In this document: positions 39,708 to 49,134 of the stretch, piece after piece
Layout of the letters: every line of letters begins with the position of its first letter
How positions within the stretch are numbered: the first letter of the stretch is position 1
Assembly (NCBI RefSeq): GCF_024391045.1
Contig: NZ_JANFCZ010000006.1
Location: 1 to 64,000 of the forward strand
Length of the DNA stretch: 64,000 nt
Direction of reading: 5' to 3'
Origin: Pseudarthrobacter sulfonivorans
GTDB taxonomy: Bacteria; Actinomycetota; Actinomycetes; Actinomycetales; Micrococcaceae
The notes under the pieces: model-generated
The model's database searches: none
Told to the model about the DNA's origin: nothing
Seen by the model: only the letters and a program-made list of their open reading frames with translations
Made by a program: the position numbers and the translations under genes

Positions 39708-40457
39708 ATGTGTGGACGCTATGTGATGGCCCGGGCCGTGGGGGACCTGCTCGCCGAATTTGATGCCGGGCTCGAGGAGGATGTGCAGCTTCCTCCGTCG
39801 TGGAACGTGGCGCCAACGGACGATGTGCCGATTGTCCTGGAACGGCTTATCGACGACGAAGCGGTGCGGCAGTTGCACGTGGCCCGCTGGGGCCTGGTTC
39901 CCTCGTGGGCGAAGGATCCGGGCATCGGCGCGAAAATGATCAACGCCCGGAGCGAGAGCGTGTTGGAGAAGCCTGCCTTCCGTAAAGCCGTGAAGTCACG
40001 CCGTTGCGCTGTGCCCGCTGACGGGTATTACGAATGGAAGCAGGGGACGGGCAAGGTGAAGCAGCCCTACTATGTGCATCCGGGGTCTGAACACGGTCTG
40101 GTGTTCGCCGGCCTGTATGAGTGGTGGAAGGACCCGTCCAAGGCCGACGGCGATCCCGCCCGCTGGATGCTGTCCACGTCCATCCTGACGGCGGACACGC
40201 CGCCGCCGGGTGCCGAGTCCACGGTGTTTGGCAAGCTGACGGAGCTGCATGACCGGGTGCCGCTGCCCATGGACCGGGCCACCATGGCGTCGTGGCTTGA
40301 CCCGCAGATCGACGACGCCGCCTTCCTCGTGGATCTTGTCCGCGCCCACGTCAAGGACGTTGCCGCCGACTGGCACGTGGATTCGGTGGGCCGGGAAGTG
40401 GGAAACGTCCGCAACAATTCCCCGGAGCTCATCCGCCCCGTGGAAGCGCTGTTCTAG
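39708..40457 (+). CDS. SOS response-associated peptidase (SRAP, YedK/HMCES-like)
   Basis: A 249-residue SRAP protein. Catalytic Cys2 directly follows Met1 (MCGRYVMAR) and forms a thiazolidine with abasic sites in single-stranded DNA. Other family motifs are WNVAPTDDVPIV, LVPSWAKD, MINARSESV, RRCAVPADGYYEW (Glu) and KLTELHDRVPLPM (His). The ATG at 39708 is chosen to place Cys at position 2; the frame is open further upstream. I saw no LexA box in its leader. Confidence 0.92.
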   Translation: MCGRYVMARAVGDLLAEFDAGLEEDVQLPPSWNVAPTDDVPIVLERLIDDEAVRQLHVARWGLVPSWAKDPGIGAKMINARSESVLEKPAFRKAVKSRRCAVPADGYYEWKQGTGKVKQPYYVHPGSEHGLVFAGLYEWWKDPSKADGDPARWMLSTSILTADTPPPGAESTVFGKLTELHDRVPLPMDRATMASWLDPQIDDAAFLVDLVRAHVKDVAADWHVDSVGREVGNVRNNSPELIRPVEALF

Positions 40458-40486
40458 GCGGCGGCCCGGTCCGCGGGGACCGTGCC

Positions 40487-40909
40487 TCAGACGGTGACGT
40501 TGCCGTCGTCGTCCACTGCCCAGGTGGGGTTGTACGCAACTTCCCAGCGGAAGCCGTCCGGATCAGCAAAATAGCCGCTGTACCCGCCCCAGGGCTGGGT
40601 GACAGGTTCGGCTACGATCTGCGCGCCTGCAGCCCTGGCCTCGGCCATCACCCGGTCCACGTCCTCAGTACTGGGAAGGTTGTGGCTGAGGGTGACACAC
40701 GGAACCGGCCCGGGTGTGCCTACGCCCGCTTCCGCGTGCATCTGTCCGGCGTCCCAAAGGGAGAGGATCAGTCCGTGGTTGGCCTGGATGAACACCACAT
40801 CACCGGGGTGTTCACTGCGCGCAGGCCAGCCAAGACCTTCCACGTAGAAGCGGCGGGAGGCGTCAACGCTGCGAACGCCTAGTGAGATGAAGTCGACTCT
40901 GGGCTGCAT
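40487..40909 (-). CDS. VOC family (glyoxalase/bleomycin resistance-like) protein
   Basis: A 140-residue protein made of two beta-alpha-beta-beta-beta modules: FISLGVRSVDASRRFYVEGL and VTLSHNLPSTEDVDRVMAEA...GGYSGYFADPDGFRWEVAYN. The DPDGxxWE ending carries the usual metal-ligand Glu. Substrate unknown; members include isomerases, dioxygenases and drug-binding proteins. It ends 29 bp from the SRAP gene, convergent. Confidence 0.88.
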   Translation of the reverse strand: MQPRVDFISLGVRSVDASRRFYVEGLGWPARSEHPGDVVFIQANHGLILSLWDAGQMHAEAGVGTPGPVPCVTLSHNLPSTEDVDRVMAEARAAGAQIVAEPVTQPWGGYSGYFADPDGFRWEVAYNPTWAVDDDGNVTV

Positions 40910-40928
40910 GCTTCGATACTGTCAGAAG

Positions 40929-41249
40929 ATGGCAACAATTCAAGGAAACGATCGGGAAGCACTGGCCGACAAGGAACAGCTCGCCGCCGTTCGGATTGCG
41001 GTCGACGAAGTTGACGATCAGATTGTCACGCTCATTGCGCGGCGTGAACGCCTGATCCGGATCGCTGGCACCCTCAAGGGCGACGACGCTGAAGTCCGCG
41101 CGCCTGGCCGGGTGGAACGGGTGATTGAGCACGTTCGCGGTGCCGCCGAAAAGAAAGACATTGACCCGGACATCGTGGAATCCACGTACCGGGCCATGAT
41201 CTCGGGCTTCATTGAACTCGAGCTGAAGGTCCACAAAGAAAACAGCTGA
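40929..41249 (+). CDS. Chorismate mutase-like (AroQ-type) protein
   Basis: A 106-residue helical protein with the AroQ pattern: AAVRIAVDEVDDQIVTLIARRERLIRIAG, then a Lys-containing helix and VIEHVRGAAEKKDIDPDIVESTYRAMISGFIELEL (blocks given in parts). It resembles chorismate mutase type II / isochorismate-pyruvate-lyase small proteins; not all ligand residues can be checked by eye. The ATG at 40929 is chosen. It is divergent from the VOC gene and ends 2 bp from the unknown gene on the opposite strand. Confidence 0.72.
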   Translation: MATIQGNDREALADKEQLAAVRIAVDEVDDQIVTLIARRERLIRIAGTLKGDDAEVRAPGRVERVIEHVRGAAEKKDIDPDIVESTYRAMISGFIELELKVHKENS

Positions 41250-41251
41250 AG

Positions 41252-41641
41252 CTAGAGCGCTTCCTGGACGGCAACGCCCCCCTGGAAATCGCGGCCGTCG
41301 GCCTCGCTGAACGCCGTCATGACGTGCCCTTTGCCCAGACCCTGGATGGCTGCCATGGGAAAGTTTCCGGTGATGGTGCTGCCCGAATGGGTCACTCCGG
41401 AAAGGTCATAGTTTTCTTCGGCCGTCTGGTCATGGCAGAACGAGTAGAAGGCGATCGCCTCCCCGTTCAGGAATTCGATGCCCAGCCGTCTCTGGGATGA
41501 ATGGTCAGGGCTGGCCGCCACGAGTCCTACGACGTACGCACCCGCCCCCGGTATGTTGCCGTCGATATCAAAGTTGGCCACGAGCGTGTTGTCCTGGGCT
41601 TTGATGCTTACGTGCTTGAGGAGTGCGTCATGGGAGCTCAT
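41252..41641 (-). CDS. Unknown protein, possible SOS gene
   Basis: A 129-residue protein I do not recognise. It begins MSSHDALLKHVSIKAQDNTL and has a beta-rich look: LVANFDIDGNIPGAGAYVVG, RRLGIEFLNGEAIAFYSFCH, and a repeat-like end GKGHVMTAFSEADGRDFQGG. There is no signal peptide or membrane span. The ATG at 41641 is chosen because coding character ends there. It faces the DUF6504-dnaE2 operon across 168 bp that contain a LexA box, so it may be damage-induced as well. Confidence 0.6.
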   Translation of the reverse strand: MSSHDALLKHVSIKAQDNTLVANFDIDGNIPGAGAYVVGLVAASPDHSSQRRLGIEFLNGEAIAFYSFCHDQTAEENYDLSGVTHSGSTITGNFPMAAIQGLGKGHVMTAFSEADGRDFQGGVAVQEAL

Positions 41642-41715
41642 GCCACAATCCTGCCCCCAGCCGTCCCGTCCGTCCACCCCCTGCCTAGGTTTTGCCGGGA
41701 CGCCGTCGTAGACTG

Positions 41716-41745
41716 AGTTTATTCGAACATGTATTCGAATAAACT
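41716..41745. promoter_or_regulatory. LexA/SOS box inside a 30-bp perfect dyad
   Basis: The core TCGAACATGTATTCGA (41723-41738) matches the actinobacterial LexA box TCGAAC-N4-GTTCGA with one mismatch. The dyad extends beyond the box on both sides, giving 12-bp perfect arms (AGTTTATTCGAA and its complement) around CATGTA. It lies 65 bp upstream of DUF6504-dnaE2 and 75 bp upstream of the divergent unknown gene. Confidence 0.88.
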
Positions 41746-41773
41746 GCTTTTGCGTCAGCTGCTTTTGTGTCAG
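41744..41773. repeat. 15-bp tandem duplication next to the LexA box
   Basis: CTGCTTTTGCGTCAG is followed directly by CTGCTTTTGTGTCAG (14 of 15 identical), in the leader of the DUF6504-dnaE2 operon. Confidence 0.75.
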
Positions 41774-41809
41774 CACCGCATCAGCCTGATTCATTGAGGG
41801 GAGGCGCCC

Positions 41810-42130
41810 ATGGGCATGTTCAGCGAGTCCGTGGACGTCCACTGCACAGCCACCGGCCAGCCGCTGAAACTCCAGTGGGCCGGGCGGCGTTATACGGTAT
41901 GCGCCGAGCCTGTCCGGTGGTACGAGCGCCGGCAGTGGTGGGCTGAGGAACGCCGGGCACCTCTGGGCAGCGGCCCGGGACTGGTGGACCACGAAATCTG
42001 GCGCGTCCAGGTCAGGGCGGACCGGCAGGAAACCGGCGAACCGCTCACCCTGGACCTGACCCGGCATCTTGGCAGCGGCCGCTGGAGGCTGCTGCGGATC
42101 CACGACGCCCTCCACCCCACAACGGCATGA
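41810..42130 (+). CDS. DUF6504 family protein
   Basis: A 106-residue protein, rich in Arg and Trp: ATGQPLKLQWAGRRYTVCAE, PVRWYERRQWWAEERR and HEIWRVQVRADRQETGEPLTL. DUF6504 genes are commonly found beside dnaE2 or imuB in actinobacteria and are presumed accessory to mutagenic repair, but no activity is established. GGGGAGG precedes the ATG. The stop overlaps the dnaE2 start by 4 bp (ATGA). Under LexA control by the upstream box. Confidence 0.85.
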   Translation: MGMFSESVDVHCTATGQPLKLQWAGRRYTVCAEPVRWYERRQWWAEERRAPLGSGPGLVDHEIWRVQVRADRQETGEPLTLDLTRHLGSGRWRLLRIHDALHPTTA

Positions 42131-45100
42131 CTTTCTCCCACCTCCACGTTTCCACCGCCTTCAGTGCGCATTATGGAGTCTCCTGGCCCGATGAGCTCGC
42201 CCAGGTTGCCGCCGCAGACGGCGCAACAGCCCTTGCCTGCACGGACCGCGATGGCCTGTACGGCACCGTCAAACACCTCAAGGCCTGCATGGCTGCGGGG
42301 ATCGATCCCATCGTGGGAGTGGACCTCGCGGTCTTTGACGACGACGGCGATCACCGCACCCAGCTCGCGGGCCGGGTGGTGGTCCTTGCCAGGGGACACA
42401 ACAACGGGGCGGGCTACCGTGCCCTGTGCCGGCTGGTATCGGACGCCCACGCCCGTACCTCAGGCAAAGCCGGGGGAGCGGTACCGGTGGCGGTCACCCG
42501 GGCAGAACTCGCGTCCAGGACCCTTGACCCGCGGACGCTCAAACCGGTCCTGACCGTCCTGATCGGTCCGGATTCCGACGTCGGACGGGCCATGGGCGGC
42601 CGGCGCTACCTGCGCCCGCGCACGCTCTTCAAACGCTGGCTGGAAGCCATGCCCGCCGGGAGCCTGGTGGCAGAAGTCGTTTCCCAACTCACCACCCCCG
42701 GCACGCCTCTGAGTACCGCCCACGCAGTGCGCATGCTCAAACTCGCCGAAGAACACCATGTCCCGGCAGTACTGACGAACGCTGTCCGCTATTGCGCGGA
42801 GGACGGCGCCGCCACGGCGGACGTCCTCGACTCAGCCCGGACCCTGAAGTCCCTGCCGGAACTGGCTGCCGAACCGCTGCTCCAGCCAAACGGGCAGGCG
42901 TGGCTCAAATCATCAGGGCAAATGCTTGAACTTGGCAAGGAAATCATCCATGCGGCAGGTTATGGCACCGCAGACCTGAAACAACTGATGGCACAGACCG
43001 AGGCGCTCGCCGACTACTGCCGGATGGATCCCGTAACCGACATGGGATGGAAACAGCCCGTGGTTCCGGAAGCCTCAGTCATTGGGATCAGCCAGGACCC
43101 GCACGTTGAACTGATGCAGCGCTGCGAGGCAGGGATAGGCAAGCGGTTCCCGGGCATCTCCGGCCCGGCGCACAAGGAGATGCGCTCGCGGCTGGAGCAT
43201 GAGCTGGGGATCATCCAGAACCTTGGATTTTCTTCCTATTTCCTGACCGTCGCGGAAGTTTCCCGCATGATCCTGGACATGGGTGTGCGGGCAGCCGCCC
43301 GCGGTTCGGGTGCTTCCAGCCTGGTCAATTACCTGATCGATGTCAGCCAGGTGGACCCGCTGCAGCATGACCTGATCTTCGAACGCTTCCTGTCCCGGGA
43401 CAGGGCAACGCTGCCGGATATTGACATCGACGTCGAAAGCGCCGAACGGCACAACGTGTACCGGAAAATCTTCGACCGGTTCGGTGCCGAACGGGTCACC
43501 CTGATGAGCATGCAAAACGGGTACCGGGCGCGCGGTGCGGTCAGGGATGCCGGTATGGCGCTGGGCATGGACGATGGTGACGTCGGTGAGATCGCCAAGC
43601 AACTGTGGCGTTTTTCGGCCCGAAAATTCCGGGAAGCCCTGGTGGAAAAACCTGAACTCCGGGAATTCGCCGGGCGGGTGGAACAGCGTGGTTTTGCCGA
43701 AAACCAGCAGCTTGACCTGCTGGTGGACCTCACCGAACGCCTCGACAGGCTGCCCCGCCATATTTCCATGCACCCCTGTGGCGTGATCCTTGGCGATGCC
43801 ACCCTGCTTGACCGGACGCCCGTCCAGCCCAGCGGGCTAGGGCTGCCCATGAGCCAGTTCGACAAACACGACATGGATCCCATGGGCATGCTCAAGCTGG
43901 ACGTCCTGGGGGTCAGGATGCAGAGCGCGATGGCCTTCGCCATCCGGGAAGTCATCCGGATCCATCCTTCCAAAGCGGAAGTGGTGGCCGCCGGCGCCCA
44001 CCCCGCCGGGCCCGACGGCGCCGGGCCCGATTACATCGCCGGGAACGGCCGCATCGACCTCAACGCTGTCCCGCTGGATGACGAGCCCACCTTCGAACTG
44101 ATCCGCAGCACCCACACCCTGGGATGCTTCCAGATTGAATCACCCGGCCAGCGTGAACTGATCGGCAAGATGGCCCCGCGTGAGTTCAACGACCTCATCA
44201 TCGACATTTCACTGTTCCGGCCGGGACCCATGAAATCGGACATGGTGCGGCCTTTCCTGGAACACCGGCACGGCTTCGCGCCGGAAGTGTATCCGCACCC
44301 TGACCTGAAACCGGTTCTGCAGGAAACACACGGCGTCACCGTCTTTCACGAACAGATCCTCAAAACCTTCCATGTCATGACCGGCTGCGGGCTGGCGCGG
44401 GCGGATGAGTTCCGCCGGGCCCTGGGCAATGAGGTCCTGGAGCTGAAAGTGGAAGAGTTCTTCCGCAGGGAGGCCCGTCTCAAAGGGTATTCGCCGGAAG
44501 TGGTGGATAAAGTCTGGGGCACCCTGAAAGCGTTCGGAAGCTTCGGCTTCTGCAAGGCGCACGGCGCGGCCTTCGCCGTTCCCACCTATCAGTCCGCCTG
44601 GCTGAAAGCGCACCATCCCGAAGCGTTCCTGGCCGGGCTGTGGGAGCACGATCCCGGCATGTATCCCAAACGGCTGCTGGTTGCCGAGGCACGCAGGCTG
44701 GGTATCCCCATCCTTCCCCTGGACATTAACCGCAGCCAGGCGGAGTACCGGGTGGAACGGGTGGCGGACGGGGGGGATGCCGGCAAGCTGGGGATCAGGC
44801 TGAGCCTCAACGGCATCTACGGACTCTCCGGGGCCGAGCTTAAGCGGATTGTTGCCGGCCAGCCGTACGACTCCCTGGCTGACCTCAGGGCCCGGTCCAG
44901 GCTGAGCAAACCCAGCATCAAAAGGCTCGCGCAGCTGGGAGCCTTTGATTCCCTGCACCGGGAGTCGGGCGGGGCCGCAAACCGCGCGGACCTGGTCCAG
45001 CATCTGCAGCGGCTCCAGGCGACAAGTGGCACCCGGAAGGGGGCGGAAATCATGGAAGGGCAGCTGGCCCTGCCGTTGGGTGATGTGGAGCTGCGGAACG

Positions 45101-45615
45101 TCAAGCCCGGCCTTCCTGCCCCCACCCTGGTGGACAATGTCCGGGCAGAACTTGACCTGATGGCCATTGATGTCAGCGGGCACCTGATGGACAGCCACCG
45201 ACCGATGCTGGACAGGCTGGGCGTCACCACTGCCGACAAACTGCTGGGCCTGCGCAACAGCACCGAAGTCCTGGTGGCCGGCGTGCGCATCGCCACCCAG
45301 ACCCCGCCGATGCGCGGCGGACGGCGGGTGGTGTTCATCAGCATCGATGACGGTACCGGCTGCATCGATTCCGTGTTCTTCCACGAAGCGCAGGAACAGG
45401 CCGGGCTGCTGCTGTTCGGCACCCGGTTGCTGCTCATCCGCGGCACCACGCGGCGGACAGGTCCACGCGGAATCAGCCTGAGCGCCAGCATGGCCTGGGA
45501 CCTGAGCCGCGTGGACACCCTGCCGTTCCCTGAAAACCAGCGGGAAAATGCCGATGTGCCGCATCCCTTGGACGGGATCAGCCGAAGCCTTGCCATCACC
45601 GGAATGGGCGGCTGA
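42127..45615 (+). CDS. dnaE2: Error-prone DNA polymerase III alpha subunit DnaE2
   Basis: A 1162-residue C-family polymerase for SOS translesion synthesis. The N-terminal PHP domain (about 1-200) starts FSHLHVSTAFSAHYG; the polymerase core has RGSGASSLVNYLI and the catalytic acidic motif LPDIDIDVESAERHNVY near 430-446, then LIIDISLFRPGPM. The C-terminal OB fold (about 1050-1120) has VLVAGVRIATQTPPM and RRVVFISIDDGTG. No beta-clamp-binding Pol III features were checked. In the usual cassette imuA and imuB accompany dnaE2; here only DUF6504 precedes it. Regulation by LexA. Confidence 0.95.
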   Translation: MTFSHLHVSTAFSAHYGVSWPDELAQVAAADGATALACTDRDGLYGTVKHLKACMAAGIDPIVGVDLAVFDDDGDHRTQLAGRVVVLARGHNNGAGYRALCRLVSDAHARTSGKAGGAVPVAVTRAELASRTLDPRTLKPVLTVLIGPDSDVGRAMGGRRYLRPRTLFKRWLEAMPAGSLVAEVVSQLTTPGTPLSTAHAVRMLKLAEEHHVPAVLTNAVRYCAEDGAATADVLDSARTLKSLPELAAEPLLQPNGQAWLKSSGQMLELGKEIIHAAGYGTADLKQLMAQTEALADYCRMDPVTDMGWKQPVVPEASVIGISQDPHVELMQRCEAGIGKRFPGISGPAHKEMRSRLEHELGIIQNLGFSSYFLTVAEVSRMILDMGVRAAARGSGASSLVNYLIDVSQVDPLQHDLIFERFLSRDRATLPDIDIDVESAERHNVYRKIFDRFGAERVTLMSMQNGYRARGAVRDAGMALGMDDGDVGEIAKQLWRFSARKFREALVEKPELREFAGRVEQRGFAENQQLDLLVDLTERLDRLPRHISMHPCGVILGDATLLDRTPVQPSGLGLPMSQFDKHDMDPMGMLKLDVLGVRMQSAMAFAIREVIRIHPSKAEVVAAGAHPAGPDGAGPDYIAGNGRIDLNAVPLDDEPTFELIRSTHTLGCFQIESPGQRELIGKMAPREFNDLIIDISLFRPGPMKSDMVRPFLEHRHGFAPEVYPHPDLKPVLQETHGVTVFHEQILKTFHVMTGCGLARADEFRRALGNEVLELKVEEFFRREARLKGYSPEVVDKVWGTLKAFGSFGFCKAHGAAFAVPTYQSAWLKAHHPEAFLAGLWEHDPGMYPKRLLVAEARRLGIPILPLDINRSQAEYRVERVADGGDAGKLGIRLSLNGIYGLSGAELKRIVAGQPYDSLADLRARSRLSKPSIKRLAQLGAFDSLHRESGGAANRADLVQHLQRLQATSGTRKGAEIMEGQLALPLGDVELRNVKPGLPAPTLVDNVRAELDLMAIDVSGHLMDSHRPMLDRLGVTTADKLLGLRNSTEVLVAGVRIATQTPPMRGGRRVVFISIDDGTGCIDSVFFHEAQEQAGLLLFGTRLLLIRGTTRRTGPRGISLSASMAWDLSRVDTLPFPENQRENADVPHPLDGISRSLAITGMGG

Positions 45616-45662
45616 GCCCGCTCCGGGCTGCCCGGAATGTCCGCCCGGGCCAGCGGGTCCCG

Positions 45663-45692
45663 TTGGTCGGCCTCCGGCGAAACCGATAGCAT
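45663..45692 (+). promoter_or_regulatory. Possible sigma-70-type promoter of the thrS operon
   Basis: TTGGTC and TAGCAT are separated by 18 bp, 71 bp before the thrS start. This is the only decent -35/-10 pair in the 147-bp gap after dnaE2. I looked for T-box features and found none. Confidence 0.35.
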
Positions 45693-45762
45693 TGACGGTG
45701 GCTGGCTGTGGTCCCCGTATGCCGCAAGCTATGAAGCCTAAAACTTTGAATAGGAGACACCC

Positions 45763-47772
45763 GTGTCAGATGCCCAGCAGATCACCCTCATCGTCGATGG
45801 CGAAGAGACAAAGGTGACTACCGGGACAACCGGTGCGGAACTCTTCTTTGAGCGCCGCGACGTTGTTGTTGCCCGCGTCAACGGCGAGCTGAAGGACCTG
45901 GACCAGGAGCTGACCGACGGCGCTGAGATCGAGGGTGTCACCATCGATTCCCCGGACGGCCTGAACGTGCTCCGCCACTCCACTGCCCACGTGATGGCCC
46001 AGGCCGTGCAGCAACTGCGCCCCGACGCCAAGCTGGGCATCGGCCCCTACATCACCGACGGCTTCTACTTCGACTTCGACGTCGCCGAGCCCTTCACGCC
46101 CGAGGACCTCAAAACCCTCGAAAAGATGATGCTGAAGATCGTCAACCAGAACCAGAAGTTCGTCCGGCGCGTGGTCAGCGAGGACGAAGCCCGCGAAGCG
46201 ATGAAAAACGAGCCCTACAAGCTCGAACTGCTAGGAAAAAAGAATGAAGCCGCCGAAGCGGGCGAGGGCGTCAACGTCGAGGTCGGCGCCGGCGACATCA
46301 CCATCTACGACAATGTGGAGCGCAAGGAAGGCACCACGGTCTGGTGCGACCTCTGCCGCGGCCCGCACCTGCCCAACACCAAGCTGATCTCCAACGCGTT
46401 CGCCCTGACCCGGTCCTCGTCCGCGTACTGGCTAGGAAACCAGAAGAACCAGCAGCTCCAGCGCATCTACGGCACGGCCTGGCCCACCAAGGACGCCCTG
46501 AAGGCCTACCAGGAACGCATCGCCGAGGCGGAGCGGCGCGACCACCGCAAGCTCGGCGTCGAACTCGACCTCTTCTCCTTCCCCGACGAGCTGGGCTCCG
46601 GCCTGCCGGTGTTCCACCCCAAGGGCGGCATCATCCGCAAGGAGATGGAGGACTACTCACGCCAGCGCCACGTCGACGCCGGGTATGAGTTCGTCTACAC
46701 CCCGCACATCACCAAGGGCCACCTCTACGAAGTCTCGGGTCACCTGGACTGGTACAAGGACGGCATGTTCCCGGCCATGCACGTCGACGCCGAGCTCAAC
46801 GAGGACGGCACCGTCCGCAAGCCCGGCCAGGATTACTACCTGAAGCCGATGAACTGCCCCATGCACAACCTGATCTTCCGCGCACGGGGACGGTCCTACC
46901 GGGAACTGCCGCTGCGGCTCTTCGAATTCGGCGCCGTCTACCGCTACGAAAAGTCCGGTGTCGTTCACGGCCTGACCCGCGTTCGCGGCATGACCCAGGA
47001 TGATGCCCACATCTACTGCACCCGCGAGCAGATGAAGGGCGAACTCACCAAGACCCTGACCTTCGTGCTGGACCTGCTCAAGGACTACGGCCTGAACGAC
47101 TTCTACCTGGAGCTCTCCACCAAGGATCCGGAAAAGTTCGTCGGCGAGGACGCCGCCTGGGACGAGGCCACCAGGACCCTGGCCGAAGTGGCCGAGGAAT
47201 CCGGGCTTGAACTCGTCGCAGATCCGGGCGGAGCCGCGTTCTACGGCCCGAAGATTTCCGTTCAGGCCAAGGACGCGCTGGGCCGCACCTGGCAGATGTC
47301 CACCATCCAGCTGGACTTCAACCTGCCCGAGCGGTTTGAACTGGAATTCCAGGCCGCTGACGGTACCCGCCAGCGGCCCGTGATGATCCACCGTGCGCTG
47401 TTCGGTTCCATCGAGCGGTTCATGGGCGTGCTCACCGAGCACTACGCCGGCGCGTTCCCCGCGTGGCTTTCCCCTGTCCAGGTGGTGGGCATCCCGGTGG
47501 CGGAAACCTTCAACGAGTACATGTTCGACGTCGTGGACCAGCTTAAGGCGGCGGGCATCCGCGCCGAGGTGGATACGTCCTCGGACCGGTTCCCCAAGAA
47601 GATCCGCACCGCCAGCAAGGACAAGATTCCGTTCGTCCTGATCGCCGGTGGCGACGACGCCGAAGCCGGCGCCGTGTCCTTCCGCTTCCGCGACGGCAGC
47701 CAGGACAACGGCGTGCCCGTGGCCGAGGCCGTCAAGCGGATCACGGAAGCCGTCCGTAACCGGACCAGCTAG
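45763..47772 (+). CDS. thrS: Threonyl-tRNA synthetase
   Basis: A 669-residue class II synthetase. N-terminal TGS domain (1-70), editing domain (about 75-230) with [14 protein letters not shown] and the CRGPHLPNT segment, catalytic core (about 270-540) with zinc Cys in [10 protein letters not shown], motif 2 [20 protein letters not shown], and His in [10 protein letters not shown], then the anticodon-binding domain with [11 protein letters not shown]. Start is GTG at 45763, with TAGGAGA 7 nt before. First gene of an operon with HIT and PIP synthase. Confidence 0.97.
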   Translation: MSDAQQITLIVDGEETKVTTGTTGAELFFERRDVVVARVNGELKDLDQELTDGAEIEGVTIDSPDGLNVLRHSTAHVMAQAVQQLRPDAKLGIGPYITDGFYFDFDVAEPFTPEDLKTLEKMMLKIVNQNQKFVRRVVSEDEAREAMKNEPYKLELLGKKNEAAEAGEGVNVEVGAGDITIYDNVERKEGTTVWCDLCRGPHLPNTKLISNAFALTRSSSAYWLGNQKNQQLQRIYGTAWPTKDALKAYQERIAEAERRDHRKLGVELDLFSFPDELGSGLPVFHPKGGIIRKEMEDYSRQRHVDAGYEFVYTPHITKGHLYEVSGHLDWYKDGMFPAMHVDAELNEDGTVRKPGQDYYLKPMNCPMHNLIFRARGRSYRELPLRLFEFGAVYRYEKSGVVHGLTRVRGMTQDDAHIYCTREQMKGELTKTLTFVLDLLKDYGLNDFYLELSTKDPEKFVGEDAAWDEATRTLAEVAEESGLELVADPGGAAFYGPKISVQAKDALGRTWQMSTIQLDFNLPERFELEFQAADGTRQRPVMIHRALFGSIERFMGVLTEHYAGAFPAWLSPVQVVGIPVAETFNEYMFDVVDQLKAAGIRAEVDTSSDRFPKKIRTASKDKIPFVLIAGGDDAEAGAVSFRFRDGSQDNGVPVAEAVKRITEAVRNRTS

Positions 47773-47792
47773 CGGAAACGGAACAGAACACG

Positions 47793-48380
47793 GTGCAGGA
47801 GAACACAGGCGCAGGGTATCCGGGGGACGCCGGCGTGACCGATGACTTTGAACTCGCGGGCGTGCCGGACGCATTCCAGCGCCTGTGGACTCCGCACCGG
47901 CTGGCTTACATCAAGGGTGGCCAGCACCAGTTCAAGAACGAAAACGACTGCCCCTTCTGCGTGGGCCCGGGCCGGACCGACGAGGAAGCCCTCATCGTCC
48001 ACCGGGGGAAGACCTGCTACGTGGTCCTGAACCTGTTTCCGTACAACCCGGGCCATCTCCTGGTGTGCCCTTACCGTCATGTTCCGGACTACACGGACCT
48101 CACCGTGGAAGAGACCGCGGAGTTTGCCGAAATCAGCCAGACCGCCATGCGGGTCCTGCGGAAGGTGTCCAACCCCGGTGGATTTAACCTGGGCATGAAC
48201 CAAGGCGTTGTGGGCGGGGCCGGCATCGCGGCCCACCTGCACCAGCACATCGTGCCGCGATGGGGTGGTGACGGGAACTTCTTCCCCATCATTGCCCAGA
48301 CCAAGGCGATCACGCAGACCCTTGACGAGGTCCGCCGGATGGTTGCCGAGGCCTGGCCCGGGGAGACGGATGCTGAATAG
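47793..48380 (+). CDS. HIT family hydrolase/phosphorylase (Ap4A-type)
   Basis: A 195-residue HIT protein with zinc Cys pair in DCPFCVGPG, LNLFPYNPGHLLVCPYRHV and the triad HLHQHIVPRW. It resembles the mycobacterial Rv2613c Ap4A phosphorylase, which also sits next to the PIP synthase gene. It cleaves dinucleoside polyphosphates. GTG start at 47793, 20 bp after thrS; overlaps the next gene by 11 bp. Confidence 0.92.
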   Translation: MQENTGAGYPGDAGVTDDFELAGVPDAFQRLWTPHRLAYIKGGQHQFKNENDCPFCVGPGRTDEEALIVHRGKTCYVVLNLFPYNPGHLLVCPYRHVPDYTDLTVEETAEFAEISQTAMRVLRKVSNPGGFNLGMNQGVVGGAGIAAHLHQHIVPRWGGDGNFFPIIAQTKAITQTLDEVRRMVAEAWPGETDAE

Positions 48381-48993
48381 GCATGCGCGCGGCTTCTTCA
48401 CCGCGCTGTTCACCCCGCTGGCCCGCTGGCTCCTGAAGATCGGCGTTTCCCCGGACGCGGTGACGGTGGTGGGCACTGCCGGCGTGGTGGTGGGAGCGTT
48501 GGTTTTCTATCCCTTGGGCCAGCTCTGGTGGGGCACCCTGTTCATTACCGCTTTCATCTTCTCTGATGTGCTCGACGGCATCATGGCCAGGTTGCGGGAC
48601 ACCGGCGGCCGGTGGGGCAACTTCCTGGATTCCACGTTGGACCGGATCGCAGACGGCGCCCTGTTTGCGGGTGTGGCCATCTGGTTCTTCACGGGGGGAG
48701 CCGACTACGCCATCGCCGTCGCGGCCATGCTGTGCCTGGTTCTGGGCATGGTGGTTTCCTACGCGCGGTCCAAGGCGGAGTCCCTCGGCTTCACCGCAAA
48801 TGTCGGCATTGCCGAGCGTGCCGAACGGCTTGTTTCCGTCCTCGTCGTCACGGGATTCACTGGCCTGGGCCTGCCTCCGGTAGTCCTGCTGGTGACCCTT
48901 ACCCTGCTTGCCCTCGCCAGTCTGGTCACGGTGGTACAGCGCATTGTTACGGTGCGCCGGCAGGCGATGGCGGAAACCGCAGCATCTGATTAA
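48370..48993 (+). CDS. pgsA: CDP-alcohol phosphatidyltransferase, probable phosphatidylinositol-phosphate synthase
   Basis: A 207-residue membrane enzyme with six helices and the complete CDP-alcohol motif D-2x-DG-2x-AR-8x-G-3x-D-3x-D: DVLDGIMARLRDTGGRWGNF followed by LDSTLD. In mycobacteria the gene after the HIT gene is pgsA1 (Rv2612c), which makes phosphatidylinositol phosphate from CDP-diacylglycerol and inositol phosphate; the neighbour match supports this. The usual next genes (acyltransferase and pimA) are missing here and pdxS follows. ATG at 48370 overlaps the HIT gene. Confidence 0.88.
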   Translation: MLNRHARGFFTALFTPLARWLLKIGVSPDAVTVVGTAGVVVGALVFYPLGQLWWGTLFITAFIFSDVLDGIMARLRDTGGRWGNFLDSTLDRIADGALFAGVAIWFFTGGADYAIAVAAMLCLVLGMVVSYARSKAESLGFTANVGIAERAERLVSVLVVTGFTGLGLPPVVLLVTLTLLALASLVTVVQRIVTVRRQAMAETAASD

Positions 48994-48999
48994 GCGTGA

Positions 49000-49030
49000 T
49001 TGAGTCCACTGCCAGCGGTGGGACTAGTAT
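49000..49030 (+). promoter_or_regulatory. Possible pdxS promoter
   Basis: TTGAGT and TAGTAT are separated by 19 bp, about 105 bp upstream of the pdxS GTG. This is the only good -35/-10 pair in the 141-bp leader. Confidence 0.35.
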
Positions 49031-49134
49031 TAGGTCTGCCCGGTCAATGGATCCGGCAACCCGGTTCGTGGAATTTCGGCTTCTTGCCGCCCTCACGTCC
49101 GGCGAAGGTCATCTATCTACCCATAGGGGTTTTT

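Noticed and set aside
44209..45564. Minus-strand frame of 451 codons opposite dnaE2
   Set aside because: Shadow of the polymerase gene; low-complexity translation and no ribosome site.
45616..45762. T-box or other riboswitch before thrS
   Set aside because: No T-box core sequence, no specifier loop and no terminator/antiterminator pair could be seen.
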